Positions 30,839-41,132 are shown, counted from the stretch's first letter. The stretch: 64,000 nucleotides of DNA from Chitinophagaceae bacterium (GCA_016719815.1 JADJYK010000003.1:1-64000), one strand, 5' to 3'. Translations and numbers: made by a program. Notes: generated by a model not told the origin, from the letters alone.

Positions 30839-30889
30839 AGCCTGTTCTTTTCCGATGCTATACTAGCCGGGCCTGAACAGGCTTTTTTG
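30839..30889 (+). terminator. Terminator after the secreted-protein gene
   Basis: AGCCTGTTC (30839-30847) pairs with GAACAGGCT (30875-30883) and is followed by a run of T, 21 bases after the stop codon. Confidence 0.85.
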
Positions 30890-30918
30890 TGTTCAGTCAT
30901 TTTTATGTTACTGTTTAC

Positions 30919-30926
30919 TATTTTTG
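30919..30926 (+). promoter_or_regulatory. -7 box 4 bases before the bestrophin start codon
   Basis: TATTTTTG matches TAnnTTTG perfectly, and ATG 30931 follows after GAACC minus one base, so transcription would begin at or next to the start codon. The nearest TTTG (30886-30889) is too far for a normal -33 spacing. Confidence 0.45.
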
Positions 30927-30930
30927 AACC

Positions 30931-31815
30931 ATGATTTCCTATAATACCAAAGACTGGTTCACTTTTATCTTCCGGTTTCACAAGGCCGATACCTTTAGGC
31001 AACTGCTGCCACTTATTATTGCCATCTGTATTTATTCAGGAATTATTGCATGGCTTGAACTGCAATACTGGCAACTATCTGAAAAAAGCTACGTACGCAA
31101 CCTGCCCGTTATGCACTCGCTGCTGGGATTTGCCATTTCTATGTTGCTGGTCTTTCGTACCAATACAGCCTACGACCGCTGGTGGGAAGGTCGCAAACTT
31201 TGGGGCAGTCTGGTAAATAACAGCCGTAACCTTGCTATGAAACTGGGAGCTATGCTTCCTGAGACAGATACAACACACCGCAGTTTTTTTCGAAAAGCAA
31301 TTCCCGCTTACGCATTTGCCCTGCACAATCACCTGCACAAAGAAAAAACCCGTATTGAATTATTTGAGGATGATGAACACCACCATCTGTTTAAACAGAT
31401 AGACCATGGAAAACATGTACCTAACCAAACTGCCCAGCTGTTGTATCGCTATGTTCAGCAACTGCACAGCGAGAATAAAATAACCGCCGAACAGCTACTG
31501 TTCATCAATGCTGAACTGCAATCATTTACTGATGTTTGTGGCGCATGTGAGCGAATAAAAAACACCACCATACCTTTTTCGTACAGTGTGTTTATTAAGA
31601 AGTTTATTTTCTTTTACGTTATGACGTTACCATTTGGCTTTGTTTTCCAATTAGGCTTTTATGTCGTTCCGGTGGTGGCTTTTATTTTTTATGTACTGGC
31701 AAGCCTTGAGCTTATTGCAGAAGAGATAGAGGACCCCTTCAGCGGCGACCAGAACGATATTCCCACAGAAATTCTGTCGCAGAATATTCACCGTCAAGTA
31801 GCGGAACTGCTTTAG
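30931..31815 (+). CDS. Bestrophin-family channel protein
   Basis: Intact membrane protein of 294 residues in the bestrophin / UPF0187 family, whose bacterial members form pentameric ion channels. Key features are FRFHKADTFRQLLPLIIAIC, the N-terminal membrane segments, and the highly conserved 'LLVFRTNTAYDRWWEGRKLW' motif at about residues 74-93. Next come LWGSLVNNSRNLAMKLGAML and the C-terminal pore helices (FIFFYVMTLPFGFVFQLGFY) followed by the family motif IAEEIEDPFSGDQNDIP. The ion cannot be told from sequence; prokaryotic homologues are often cation-selective. The gene stands alone with its own promoter and a terminator upstream. Confidence 0.92.
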   Translation: MISYNTKDWFTFIFRFHKADTFRQLLPLIIAICIYSGIIAWLELQYWQLSEKSYVRNLPVMHSLLGFAISMLLVFRTNTAYDRWWEGRKLWGSLVNNSRNLAMKLGAMLPETDTTHRSFFRKAIPAYAFALHNHLHKEKTRIELFEDDEHHHLFKQIDHGKHVPNQTAQLLYRYVQQLHSENKITAEQLLFINAELQSFTDVCGACERIKNTTIPFSYSVFIKKFIFFYVMTLPFGFVFQLGFYVVPVVAFIFYVLASLELIAEEIEDPFSGDQNDIPTEILSQNIHRQVAELL

Positions 31816-31878
31816 TTTTTTTCACCGGTAATGGCAACCAACTAATACTTTTACGTTATCGGGTAAATACTTTTTACC

Positions 31879-32261
31879 ATGATAAGAAAACACCCGGGCT
31901 TACTGTCTGTGCTGGTGGCAGCAGTCCTTCTTTCCGCTATTTCGTGCAGTAAAGAAAATGAGGACAGCAGCAACAACAGCCTCGATTGCAGTGCCGTGAT
32001 AAATAAGACATTTGCTGCCAATATCAGTCCGTTAATACAAACAAAATGTGCCATAGCGGGATGTCACGCATCAGGCAGTGGCAACGGCCCGGGTGCATTA
32101 ACCAGCTATACAGAAATTTTAAACGCCAAAACGGCTATCCGTGGTTCAATCGCTTCAGGCAGTATGCCCAAAACAGTTCACTTACCACAGATCAGAAAAA
32201 CTCGATATTATGCTGGATTGACGGCGGCGCCCCAATAACTGATTTTCGTCACTATATGTAA
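31879..32261 (+). CDS. Small lipoprotein with c-type-cytochrome-like domain (frameshifted)
   Basis: It starts at 31879 (MIRKHPGLLSVLVAAVLLSA, then ISCSKENED), a lipoprotein signal with lipobox ISC. The mature domain reads 'FAANISPLIQTKCAIAGCHA', then 'LTSYTEILNAKTAIRGSIAS' and, after a shift near 32170, 'LTTDQKNSILCWIDGGAP'. This pattern is that of the small cytochrome-c-like domain proteins of Bacteroidota. The spacing is C-x4-CH and not the standard C-x2-CH, so haem binding is uncertain. The read frame stops at 32261, but one missing A near 32235 would give APNN and a stop at 32240-32242, a more usual end. About 120 residues. Confidence 0.78.
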
Positions 32262-32320
32262 TTATTATCCGTCCTAATACGCATATCATGTGTTTTATCC
32301 GGCTGTAATCATTTGCTAAT

Positions 32321-32353
32321 CATCTTTTTGTCCCTTAAAGGACGAAAAAGGTG
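32321..32353 (+). terminator. Terminator between the lipoprotein gene and accD
   Basis: CATCTTTTTGTCC pairs with GGACGAAAAAGGTG with one bulged G, around loop CTTAAA. It stands upstream of the accD promoter. Confidence 0.65.
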
Positions 32354-32392
32354 ATTTTTAGCAGGTTGACTATTAGCTATTTGCAACTTTCC

Positions 32393-32400
32393 TATATTTG
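32393..32400 (+). promoter_or_regulatory. -7 box of accD
   Basis: TATATTTG is a perfect TAnnTTTG match 17 bases before ATG 32418. A TTGAC at 32366-32370 may be the -33 part, 22 bases upstream. Confidence 0.55.
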
Positions 32401-32417
32401 CAACTCAACCAAAGGTT

Positions 32418-33332
32418 ATGGCAAAACAAGTTGAAGATTTTGACGCAAATCTGTCTGGCGAAGAGGGTAAATCCGAGGAAGCAAAGGCGAGTTGGTTTAA
32501 GCGAATAAAAAAAGGTATCAATACTAAAACTTCTGAGAAAAAAGAAACTCCTGAGGGCCTTTGGGTTAAGTGCCCCGAGTGTTCCAATATTATCACTATA
32601 AGTGATCTCAAGGAAAACCTGTTTGTTTGCCCCAAGTGCAACTATCATCACCGCATCAATAGCGCCGAGTATTACGATATTCTTTTTGATAATAACGAGT
32701 TTACTGAAATAGCAGGTAACATAATCAGTAAGGATATGCTGGGTTTTACCGATCTGAAACCCTACAAAAAAAGGCTTGAGGAGATATGGAGCAAAACCGA
32801 CCTGAAAGATTCGATGCGGGTGGCTGTTGGAAAAGTGAATGGTCATGAGATTGTAATAGCTTGTATGGATTTTGAGTTCATAGGCGGCTCACTCGGAAGT
32901 GTAATGGGCGAAAAATTTTCCAGAGCGATTGATTATTGTATTGAACATAAACTCCCTTATATGGTCATCAGCAAGAGCGGCGGTGCCCGTATGATGGAAA
33001 GTGCTTTCGCCCTGCTGCAACTGGCCAAAACAAGCGGCAAACTCTCGCAGTTGAGCGATGCAAGACTTCCTTATTTATCATTACTTACCGACCCAACCTT
33101 TGGCGGCATCTCTGCCTCATTTGGCATGCTGGGCGATTTGAACATGGCTGAACCGGGAGCATTGATTGGATTCGCCGGTCCGAGGGTAATTAAGGAAACT
33201 ATTAAGAAGGACTTGCCCGAAGGTTTTCAACGCAGTGAGTTTTTGCTGGAGCATGGTTTCCTCGACCTGATTGTTCCGCGGAAGGAGCTGAAAGAAAAGA
33301 TTTCAAGTATTCTGAGGTTGTTTGAGCATTAA
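32418..33332 (+). CDS. accD: Acetyl-CoA carboxylase carboxyltransferase subunit beta
   Basis: First committed step of fatty acid synthesis, in the cytosolic ACC complex. The frame is intact at 304 residues. A four-cysteine zinc ribbon is at about residues 52-74 (VKCPECSNIITISDLKENLF, then VCPKCNYHHR). The crotonase-like carboxyltransferase domain has FIGGSLGSVMGEKFSRAIDY, the oxyanion region 'VISKSGGARMMESAFALLQL' and 'DPTFGGISASFGMLGDLNMA', and 'GFAGPRVIKETIKKDLPEGF'. The N-terminal 40 residues are charged and longer than in E. coli AccD. accA is not adjacent. smpB follows after a terminator. Confidence 0.97.
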   Translation: MAKQVEDFDANLSGEEGKSEEAKASWFKRIKKGINTKTSEKKETPEGLWVKCPECSNIITISDLKENLFVCPKCNYHHRINSAEYYDILFDNNEFTEIAGNIISKDMLGFTDLKPYKKRLEEIWSKTDLKDSMRVAVGKVNGHEIVIACMDFEFIGGSLGSVMGEKFSRAIDYCIEHKLPYMVISKSGGARMMESAFALLQLAKTSGKLSQLSDARLPYLSLLTDPTFGGISASFGMLGDLNMAEPGALIGFAGPRVIKETIKKDLPEGFQRSEFLLEHGFLDLIVPRKELKEKISSILRLFEH

Positions 33333-33356
33333 TAAACAAGTAAAATTATTAATAAG

Positions 33357-33385
33357 TAAGAGGTGTTTTTGCCTCTTATTTTTTT
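33357..33385 (+). terminator. Terminator between accD and smpB
   Basis: TAAGAGG (33357-33363) pairs with CCTCTTA (33372-33378) and is followed by T7. It ends 3 bases before the smpB ATG, so smpB may partly depend on read-through or on a promoter inside accD. Confidence 0.8.
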
Positions 33386-33387
33386 AA

Positions 33388-33825
33388 ATGGCAGAGTTAA
33401 AAAACAGGCAGGCATACCATCACTACTTCATTGAATCAAAGTATGAAGCAGGCATGGTATTGCTTGGCACCGAGGTAAAATCACTTCGTGAAGGGAAAGC
33501 CAGTTTTAACGACAGCTACTGCATTATTCATAAAGGTGAGGTTTGGGTAAAATCATTGTATATTGCCCAATACTCCCATGGTACAACAAACAATCACGAC
33601 CCTGTTCGTGACAGAAAACTTTTGCTCCAAAAAAGAGAAATAAAAAAAATTGAAGCAAAACTGAAAGAAAAAGGCTGTACCCTAATTCCTTTAGGCATTT
33701 TCGTTAATGAAAAAGGACTTGTCAAAATGGAACTTGGACTTGCAAAAGGAAAGAAACTGCACGACAAGCGGGAAACAATTAAACAAAAAGATGTAGAGCG
33801 GGAGATGAAGCGGTTCTTTAAGTAA
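33388..33825 (+). CDS. smpB: SsrA-binding protein
   Basis: Binds tmRNA and brings it to stalled ribosomes. The frame is intact at 145 residues. It shows the standard N-terminus (MAELKNRQAYHHYFIESKYE), the OB-fold motif GMVLLGTEVKSLREGKASFN (residues 22-41), DSYCIIHKGEVWVKSLYIAQ, and the basic C-terminal tail (GLAKGKKLHDKRETIKQKD) used at the decoding centre. A strong terminator lies immediately before the ATG. The tmRNA gene is not in this window. Confidence 0.97.
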   Translation: MAELKNRQAYHHYFIESKYEAGMVLLGTEVKSLREGKASFNDSYCIIHKGEVWVKSLYIAQYSHGTTNNHDPVRDRKLLLQKREIKKIEAKLKEKGCTLIPLGIFVNEKGLVKMELGLAKGKKLHDKRETIKQKDVEREMKRFFK

Positions 33826-33880
33826 CCTGTGAATAACTAAACAAGATTCAGGAACAATATTTTCCCGAACTTCCGCAATC

Positions 33881-34798
33881 ATGAGAAAAGTTGCACTGTT
33901 ACTATTTTTATTCATCTCACTGCAATCGCAGTCGCAATCTGTTTTTGGCTATTGGTATGGAAATGCAAATGTGAAAACAAACAGCTCGGCCAGCAACTAC
34001 ATGGTGGAAATGGTTCTGCAACCTGAAAGAGGGAATGTGAAGGGATTACTGAATTATTTTTTTAAAAACACATACAGAAGCCTGCAGGTTTCAGGAACTT
34101 ATAATGCAACAACAAGACAATTAACTCTGTACAAAATTCCAGTTACCTATTACGGCTCAATTGCCAACCTGGAAGTTGACTGTATGATGAACCTGCTGGC
34201 AACGCTTCGTGTATCGCAGGTAAGCTCAAATCTTGTTGGCTCTTTTATTGCAGACCCTGATTACAAGAATATGTGCCCACAGGTAAATTTTGATCTGCAG
34301 AAGAATGCGGATATAAGCAAGACTGATTCTGTACTAAAAGCCATCAGCCAGTATAAAGAAGAATATCAAATGTGGCAACCCAGCGCTACTGACACACTGG
34401 TTGCTGTTGACGTACAGCCCCGTAAGGTTATTAATTTTCCGGTTGAAAAAGAATTTAAGGAAAGAGAAAATATTGTTGTGAATGAGATAGAAGTGGAATC
34501 GGATTCTTTGCTGGTAAGTATTTATGATAATGGTGAAATAGATGGCGACATTATTTCTATCTTCTTCAATAAAAAACTAATTGTCTTTAATCAGAAGCTT
34601 ACACATAAATCAATCAGGATTAACTTTCCGCTAGACAAGTCCCTTTCAGAAAATGAGATATCTATGTTTGCAGAAAATCTTGGTCTTATTCCACCCAACA
34701 CAGCGTTAATGGTGATTGACGATGGGAAAAACAAATTCGAACTGAAGATATCAAGCAGTCTCGAAAAAACAGCTACCATCCGGGTAAAAAGGAAATAA
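33881..34798 (+). CDS. Secreted hypothetical protein, 305 residues
   Basis: Intact. The N-terminus is a signal peptide (MRKVALLLFLFISLQSQSQS). The mature protein begins VFGYWYGNANVKTNSSASNY and is beta-rich for about 130 residues (VSGTYNATTRQLTLYKIPVT), like a lipocalin-like or DUF-type sandwich. A helical linker follows. The C-terminal part (EVESDSLLVSIYDNGEIDGD, 'ISIFFNKKLIVFNQKLTH', 'NTALMVIDDGKNKFELKISS') also looks like a beta domain. I recognise no named family. Convergent with parC: the stops are about 10 bases apart. Confidence 0.8.
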   Translation: MRKVALLLFLFISLQSQSQSVFGYWYGNANVKTNSSASNYMVEMVLQPERGNVKGLLNYFFKNTYRSLQVSGTYNATTRQLTLYKIPVTYYGSIANLEVDCMMNLLATLRVSQVSSNLVGSFIADPDYKNMCPQVNFDLQKNADISKTDSVLKAISQYKEEYQMWQPSATDTLVAVDVQPRKVINFPVEKEFKERENIVVNEIEVESDSLLVSIYDNGEIDGDIISIFFNKKLIVFNQKLTHKSIRINFPLDKSLSENEISMFAENLGLIPPNTALMVIDDGKNKFELKISSSLEKTATIRVKRK

Positions 34799-34808
34799 CG
34801 ACATAGGA

Positions 34809-37324
34809 TCAGAACAACTCAGGCTGACTATCTTCCTCTTTGGGCTTCACCCATTCCATTTCTGTTGATTTACTAAAATCAGCTAGTTTGCTCCCTACAG
34901 TTCTGTACCCTGTAATTTCTGCAATCTTTGCAATCTTCAATTTTCCTTTCCGCAATTGTGCACCCCTTCCCTGCTGCATGGCAAGTATTGGTTCTTCCAT
35001 TGTTGTTACTGTTTCCACATAGTTCCCATCACCCTCTTTGATAAACAGGAATTTATTTTTGATTGTTGTGGTTTCAATTTTAAACCGTTTAACCATAAAC
35101 TGTTTTTTGTCCATATCCACATAAACAGCGGTCAACACTTTTTCAGGCTTAAACTTCTCAATAAAGATAATTTTCTCCGTATCCAGTTTTTGTGTCAGCT
35201 CCTGGTCGGTTATTTCATAATTTCCATCTCTAAACACAACCAGTACCTTATCATCAGCTTCGAATACTCCAAGGTATTCTCCTTTTTCATCTGTATTCAG
35301 GCGGCCAAACTGGTCATCGTACCAAAGTTTCTTTCCAGCAATAGTGGAACGCCCTTTTTCTTTGAACTTAATACTCTTTACCGGGTATTTTGTTACTACA
35401 TTGCCCATGCTTCCCCTGCCTTTTATCTCCAGTTCCTCAAAGTAATAATCAAACTCTTTGATGCGGGCAGAACAATTTCCCAACACTACTTTTACCACTT
35501 CCGCTTCACCATTAGGGTTAGCAGAAAAATAATGAACTTTTGATTTATCGTGTCCCTTGGTAAGGTCATATTCTTTATCACGGGTAATACCCGTTACATT
35601 AAACCGTTTGGCAAAACTCTTACCCGTTTCTCCATCCACATATATCATATTGTAAGTGGTACGCCTCGTCGTTCTTCTGAAAAACAGCAGCATGCAATAT
35701 ATCTTTACCAATAAATGTCTTGTCAGAAACTTTTACCACTTTCATTATACCCCGCTTTGCAAAAACGATAATATCATCAAGGTCAGAACACTCGAACAGT
35801 AACTCGTCTTTCTTTAATCCGGTACCAATAAAGCCCTCTGCCCTGTTCATATACAGTTTGGTATTGGCAATGGCTACAAATTTTGCTTCAATTACCTCAA
35901 ACTGCTTTATCTCAGTTTTCCTCTCCCGTCCTTTTCCATGCTTTTTTAACAGGTTTTCATAGTAAGCCACTGCATAATCAACAAGGTTGGCAAGGTCAAA
36001 CTTCACCTTTTTAATATCTTCTTCCAGTCCTTTTATCTGGTCGTTCAGTTCATCTATATCCAGTTTATAAATACGGCGAACCGGTTTTTCTGTAAGCTTA
36101 ATAATATCTTCTTTTGTTATATCTCGCCTCAGTTGCTTTCTAAATGGCACAAAAGCTATATCTATCCCGTGGAGTACCTTATCCCACGTTTCATATTTTT
36201 TCTCAAGTTCTTTGTATATCTTTTCTTCAAAGAAAATTTTCTCTAATGATGTGTAGTGCCATTTTTCCTGTAGTTCGTTCAGTTTTATCTTCAGCTCCTG
36301 CTCAAGCAAGTCTTTTGTTCTGTCAACAGAAAGCCGGAGCAAATCAAGTACAGTAAGAAACTGCGGCTTCTGGTCTACAATCACACAGGCATTGGGAGAA
36401 ATGGAAACTTCACAGTCTGTGAACTTATATAATGCATCAATAGTCATATCAGGAGAAATCCCAGGAGCAAGATCAACCTGTATTTCCACTTCTGCGGCAG
36501 TATTATCTGTTACTTTCCTGATTTTTATTTTACCCTGATCATTTGCCTTAACTATAGACTCCATCAGTTGAGTGGTGGTTACTCCATAAGGAACACTTTT
36601 TATCGACACAGTTTTCTTATCAGCTTCTTCAATATGAGCCCTTACTTTTACCTTTCCGCCCCTTTTACCATTATTATAATCAGCTACATCAATCATACCC
36701 CCGGTTTGAAAATCCGGAAATAACTCAAATCTTTTGCCCCTAAGACATTTAATAGATGCATCAATCAGTTCACAGAAATTATGTGGCAAAATTTTAGTTG
36801 ATAAGCCTACTGCAATACCATCAGCACCTTGTGCCAGCAATAGAGGAAATTTCATTGGCAGCGTTACAGGTTCATTCTTTCTGCCATCATAGCTAAGTTG
36901 CCACTCTGTTGTTTTACTATTGAAAGCAACCTCCAAAGCAAACTTGCTCAACCTTGCTTCAATATACCTTGAGGCAGCAGCATCATCACCAGTACGCACA
37001 TCTCCCCAGTTACCCTGTGTTTCAACAAGCAGGTCTTTTTTGGCCCATGTTCACCAGTGCATCACCAATACTAGCATCTCCATGCGGATGGTACTGCATG
37101 GCCTGCCCGATAATATTTGCTACTTTGTTAAATCGGCCATCATCCATCTCCTTCATTGCATGAAGGATGCGCCGTTGCACTGGTTTCAATCCGTCTTCTA
37201 CGGCAGGTACGGCTCTTTCTAATATTACATAAGATGCATAGTCAAGAAACCATGTTTTGTACTGCCCATGCAAACCACTGTCATTATTTTGAACGTCAAT
37301 ATTTTTATTCTTTGCTCCACTCAT
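34809..37324 (-). CDS. parC: DNA topoisomerase IV subunit A (frameshifted)
   Basis: Cleavage/rejoining subunit of type IIA topoisomerase, which decatenates daughter chromosomes. It starts at 37324 (MSGAKNKNIDVQNNDSGLHG). The winged-helix breakage domain has DYASYVILERAVPAVEDGLK and, after a shift near 37010, 'RTGDDAAASRYIEARLS' with the catalytic tyrosine. The tower has 'VTLPMKFPLLLAQGADGIAV' and 'GLSTKILPHNFCELID'. The coiled-coil gate follows. A shift near 35640-35700 separates this from a C-terminal region with KPEKVLTAVYVDMDKKQFMV. About 839 codons. In Bacteroidota both gyrase and topo IV exist; assignment to topo IV rests on the association with the parE-like gene in the same operon. Confidence 0.9.
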
Positions 37325-37330
37325 AACCTC

Positions 37331-38184
37331 TTACTGTTGAACAGTCTGTTCTGTTGTTTGCAATTGTAGTTGTTTCTCTCCAGCCAACCTTACATCAAAA
37401 TCTTTCCACCCTTTATTTATATCGCCAGTCACATCAATTTTTCCTTCTTTTATCAAATGTTTTATCCGCCACATTATAAAAACATCACCCGTTTTTATCT
37501 TCATCCGGTGCAAAGTATTGGAAAGCACCCTTGTGGCCTTTTGCCATTCGCCAGTCAGGTTTTTTAATATCTCACTGTCATAAAAGCCATCTTCTTTACC
37601 TGCAATCTTTTTTCCACCTTCCAGGATTCTTACAATTGCATTTTCTTCGGTAATTTTTCTCCACTCATCAGGGTCAATTTCAAATTCGCTAAGTGTTATC
37701 GGCCTTGCCAGTCTTTTTGCCTTTACAAATTCTTTTGGCTGTATCTCATTCAGCCACGATGGATAAAATATATGCCCCTTTTCATTTATGAAAGGAAGAT
37801 TATTAAGAAAAAGCACCATCACCCTGCCCTGATAATCGCTGAATTGCGGCATAAACCAGTAATAGCCCGTTACATCATGCTGATTTTGTCCCATCCATAT
37901 CCATATTTCTTCCTGCGGGTTTTCATCAAGTCTACTTTTAGCTGTTTAACTGTTTCCCTGTCATCAAAACTACCTGCAGCTTCTTCGCCGTACGGAGAGC
38001 CATGTAATAGGGTTTTCCACCAGCATAATCTTGCTTGCCAGCCATCTTCAGTATCTATAGCTGTTAATGGACCAACCGCATAATCATCTTTTATCTGCGA
38101 TACTTCGCCAGTAAAAGTATCGTCCAGTTCAATAACCTGTTTCATCAGGTTCACTTCAGTTTCATTAAATACAATATGAATCAT
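37331..38184 (-). CDS. DUF1835 domain-containing protein (frameshifted)
   Basis: Conserved hypothetical protein of about 284 residues. It starts at 38184 (MIHIVFNETEVNLMKQVIEL), overlapping the methyltransferase stop by 4 bases, a sign of translational coupling. The N-terminal DUF1835 part has the typical 'IHIVFN' beginning, 'DDYAVGPLTAIDTEDGWQAR' and, after a shift near 37885, 'MGQNQHDVTGYYWFMPQFSD'. A later section 'LARPITLSEFEIDPDEWRKI' and 'HRMKIKTGDVFIMWRIKHLI' corresponds to the DUF3658-like C-terminal domain. Function is unknown. It lies between the methyltransferase and parC (6 bases to the parC start). Confidence 0.82.
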
Positions 38185-38975
38185 CTTGATTTGTTATCTT
38201 GTTGAATTAAATAATACACACATGTAGTCAAGAAATTACGAAAGAAAGGAATGCATTTAATAATACCAATCTGCTTTCTTGGCTTCCATCCGAATTTCCA
38301 TTCATAAATCGGATTAAGCAGGTAATGCCGCCGATTCAGAAACTTATAGCCTTCTGATGTACAGATTTTCTCGAATCTTTCTATGCTGATACCCGTCTCT
38401 CTTATTTCCAACAACTCTTCAACATTCTCCTTTCTGTTTTTCAGTATCCTCCTGTACATTGACTTTGGCAACAGGTGAATATATGGTAACCTTGAGACCT
38501 TAGATTTACATATCTGCTGATGTCCTCCAAAAGGCATATACCATGGTGGAAAACCAAAAAAAATAATCCCATTTGGCTTTAGAAAATTCTTCATCCAGCT
38601 AATCAGCTTTGCCTGGTTATGAATATGTTCAATCACATCTTTCAGTACTATTATATCAAATGCACCATTAAGATCCTTTTCTATATCAGCCTCATAAATA
38701 TCTTTTGCAACAATCTTTAGTCGTCCGGCAGCTGTATCTTCCGGCAGATACTCTTTTGCGAGTTGGACTCTCGGTTCGTCCAACTCAACCCCTACTCCGT
38801 CACATCCTTTATTGATAAAAGCTTTTAACACTCCCCCCTCGCCACATCCTATCTCCAATATCCTCATACCTGGTATAATTGGAAATTCTTCTTCAATGAA
38901 TGGGATAACATATTTTTCCGCATTCATTACCTGAATGTCAAAATATCTTTTTCTATCAGCATGAAATTCGAACAT
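38181..38975 (-). CDS. Class I SAM-dependent methyltransferase
   Basis: Intact at 264 residues from ATG 38975 (MFEFHADRKRYFDIQVMNAE). The SAM-binding motif I is GMRILEIGCGEGGVLKAFIN at about residues 38-57. Motif II region is GVGVELDEPRVQLAKEYL, motif IV DIIVLKDVIEHIHNQAK, and then a hydrophobic GIIFFGFPPWYMPFGGHQQI, typical of Methyltransf_11/23 proteins that act on lipid- or sugar-linked substrates. The C-terminal third is basic. Substrate unknown. It sits 2 bases after the parE stop and overlaps the next gene, so it belongs to the topoisomerase operon. Confidence 0.88.
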   Translation of the reverse strand: MFEFHADRKRYFDIQVMNAEKYVIPFIEEEFPIIPGMRILEIGCGEGGVLKAFINKGCDGVGVELDEPRVQLAKEYLPEDTAAGRLKIVAKDIYEADIEKDLNGAFDIIVLKDVIEHIHNQAKLISWMKNFLKPNGIIFFGFPPWYMPFGGHQQICKSKVSRLPYIHLLPKSMYRRILKNRKENVEELLEIRETGISIERFEKICTSEGYKFLNRRHYLLNPIYEWKFGWKPRKQIGIIKCIPFFRNFLTTCVYYLIQQDNKSR

Positions 38976-38977
38976 AA

Positions 38978-40878
38978 TTAAACTGCTTCTGCTACTATGT
39001 CTAATTCAATCTTTAGATTTTCAATGATAAACTCCTGCCTGTCGGGTGTATTTTTTCCCATATAATATTCCAGGAGTTGTTGTATGTGATCCCCCTCCTC
39101 CACCCGCATCAGTTGCTTTCGCATATCTGTTCCAATAAACTGGGCAAATTCATCAGGGCTGATTTCGCCTAATCCTTTAAACCGTGTCACCTCAGGCTTA
39201 GATCCCAATTTCTTCATTGCTTCCTGCTTTTCCTGTTCACTGAAACAATAAATGGTTTCCTGCTTATTCCGTACACGGAACAATGGAGTTTCCAGTACAT
39301 ACACTTTTTCATGTTTTACCAGATCGGGAAAAAATTGCAGGAAGAAAGTCATCAACAGCAAACGGATATGCATGCCATCCACATCAGCATCGGTTGCAAT
39401 AACCACATTGTTAAAACGTAATCCTTCTAATCCTTCTTCAATATTCAGTGCATGTTGCAACAGGTTAAATTCTTCATTTTCATACACCACTTTTTTTGTC
39501 AGGCCAAAACAGTTTAGCGGCTTGCCACGCAGACTGAAAACAGCCTGTGTCTCCACATTCCTCGCTTTTTGTAATTGAGCCGCTGGCACTGTCACCTTCC
39601 GTTATAAAAATGGTAGTTTCTTTTTGTTTGACAATAAACTCTTCCTTCCCTTTTGCCGGTGGTTCATCATCGTAGTGATAGCGGCAGTCACGCAGTTTGC
39701 GGTTATGCAAGTTAGCTTTCTTAGCCCTTTCATTCGCCAATTTCTTAATACCAGCAAGCTCCTTCCTTTCTCTTTCACTCTGCTCAATTCGTTTCTTCAG
39801 CGCTTCGGCTATTGAGGGATTCTTGTGCAAAAAAGTTATCCAACTCTCTTGCAAAAAAATCACCCACAAACTGCTTCATCGTTGGACCTTGCACATCAAC
39901 ATTAACTGAGCCAAGTTTTGTTTTTGTCTGCGATTCAAACACAGGTTCCACCACACGTACAGATATGGCTGCGACAATACCGGTTCTGATATCCGACGCA
40001 TCGTAATCCTTTTTATAGAAATCTCTGATTGTCTTTACATATGCCTCACGGAAAGCCTGTTGGTGAGTCCCTCCCTGGGTCGTATGCTGTCCGTTTACAA
40101 AACTGTAGAGGTCTTCTCCATAATCATTGTTATGTGTAATGGCTGCTTCAATATCATCACCTTTCAGGTGTATGATGGGATAGCGGATTTCGTCTTCATT
40201 TGTTTTACGTTGTAAAAGATCGAGCAAACCATTTTTACTTACAAACGATTTCCCATTAAATACTATACGTAACCCTGCATTCAGAAAACAATAGTTCCAT
40301 ATCTGATTTTCAACAAACTCCGGCAGGAACTTAAAATTTTTGAAAACCGAATCATCGGGAATAAATGTTACAAGTGTTCCGTTTTGTTCACCCGTTTTCG
40401 CCTCTTTATATTCATTTATCAGAACTCCCCTTTCAAATTCTGCCGTTTTCTCTTTTCCTTCACGGATGGCAGTTACTTTAAAGTAACCACTTAGTGCATT
40501 CACGGCCTTTGTACCCACACCATTTAACCCGACAGACTTTTGAAAAGCTTTGCTGTCATACTTCGCTCCTGTATTGATCTTGCTTACAACATCGACCACT
40601 TTACCCAGCGGAATGCCCCGGCCAAAGTCACGGATTGTTACTGTTTTACCTTCGATGGTAAGTTCAACTCTTTGTCCATATCCCATTGTATACTCATCAA
40701 TGCAGTTGTCCATGACTTCCTTAACCAAAACATAAATACCATCATCTGGAGATGAGCCATCACCCAGTTTACCTATATACATTCCCGGCCTTAGACGGAT
40801 ATGCTCTTTCCAGTCCAGCGACTTAATACTGTCTTCTGTATAATCAAACAGGTTGGATGTGTCTTTTTCTTTTGCCAT
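38978..40878 (-). CDS. parE: DNA topoisomerase IV subunit B (frameshifted)
   Basis: ATPase subunit of topoisomerase IV. The start is taken at 40878 (MAKEKDTSNLFDYTEDSIKS). The GHKL ATPase has LVKEVMDNCIDEYTMGYGQR (Asn for Mg), IRDFGRGIPLG and 'GLNGVGTKAVNALSGYFKVT'. The transducer has FVNGQHTTQGGTHQQAFREA. A shift near 39850 and another near 39560 lead to the TOPRIM domain with FITEGDSASGSITKA, NVVIATDADVDGMHIRLLLM and 'RFKGLGEISPDEFAQFI'. About 634 codons; the small size and missing insert fit ParE and not GyrB. It heads the operon parE / methyltransferase / DUF1835 / parC. Confidence 0.92.
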
Positions 40879-40956
40879 TATCACATTTCGTTCTTATTAT
40901 AAAAGGATGTCTTTCTTTATGTTATATACAGGTGAATTTATATAAAAGTCATCCGG

Positions 40957-40964
40957 CAAATATA
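40957..40964 (-). promoter_or_regulatory. -7 box of the topoisomerase IV operon
   Basis: Minus-strand TATATTTG is a perfect TAnnTTTG match about 78 bases before the parE ATG. The intervening leader is A/T-rich and shows no obvious hairpin. Confidence 0.4.
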
Positions 40965-41100
40965 CCAAAACCGACCCTGCTATTGGGATTTTGAGTTATT
41001 AACAGGTGGGGAAAATAAAGTATTGCTTTGTATTGCAAGAACATTTCACAACTGATACCAAAAAAAGTATGTAAAGGAATTTGGGCTATCATTAAACAAC

Positions 41101-41132
41101 AAAAAGGGCTGACAAAAATCCTGCCAGCCCTT
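41101..41132 (-). terminator. Terminator of the EF-G paralogue
   Basis: AAGGGCTG (41132-41125 on the minus strand) pairs with CAGCCCTT (41111-41104), followed by a T-run, 21 bases beyond the stop codon. Confidence 0.8.
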
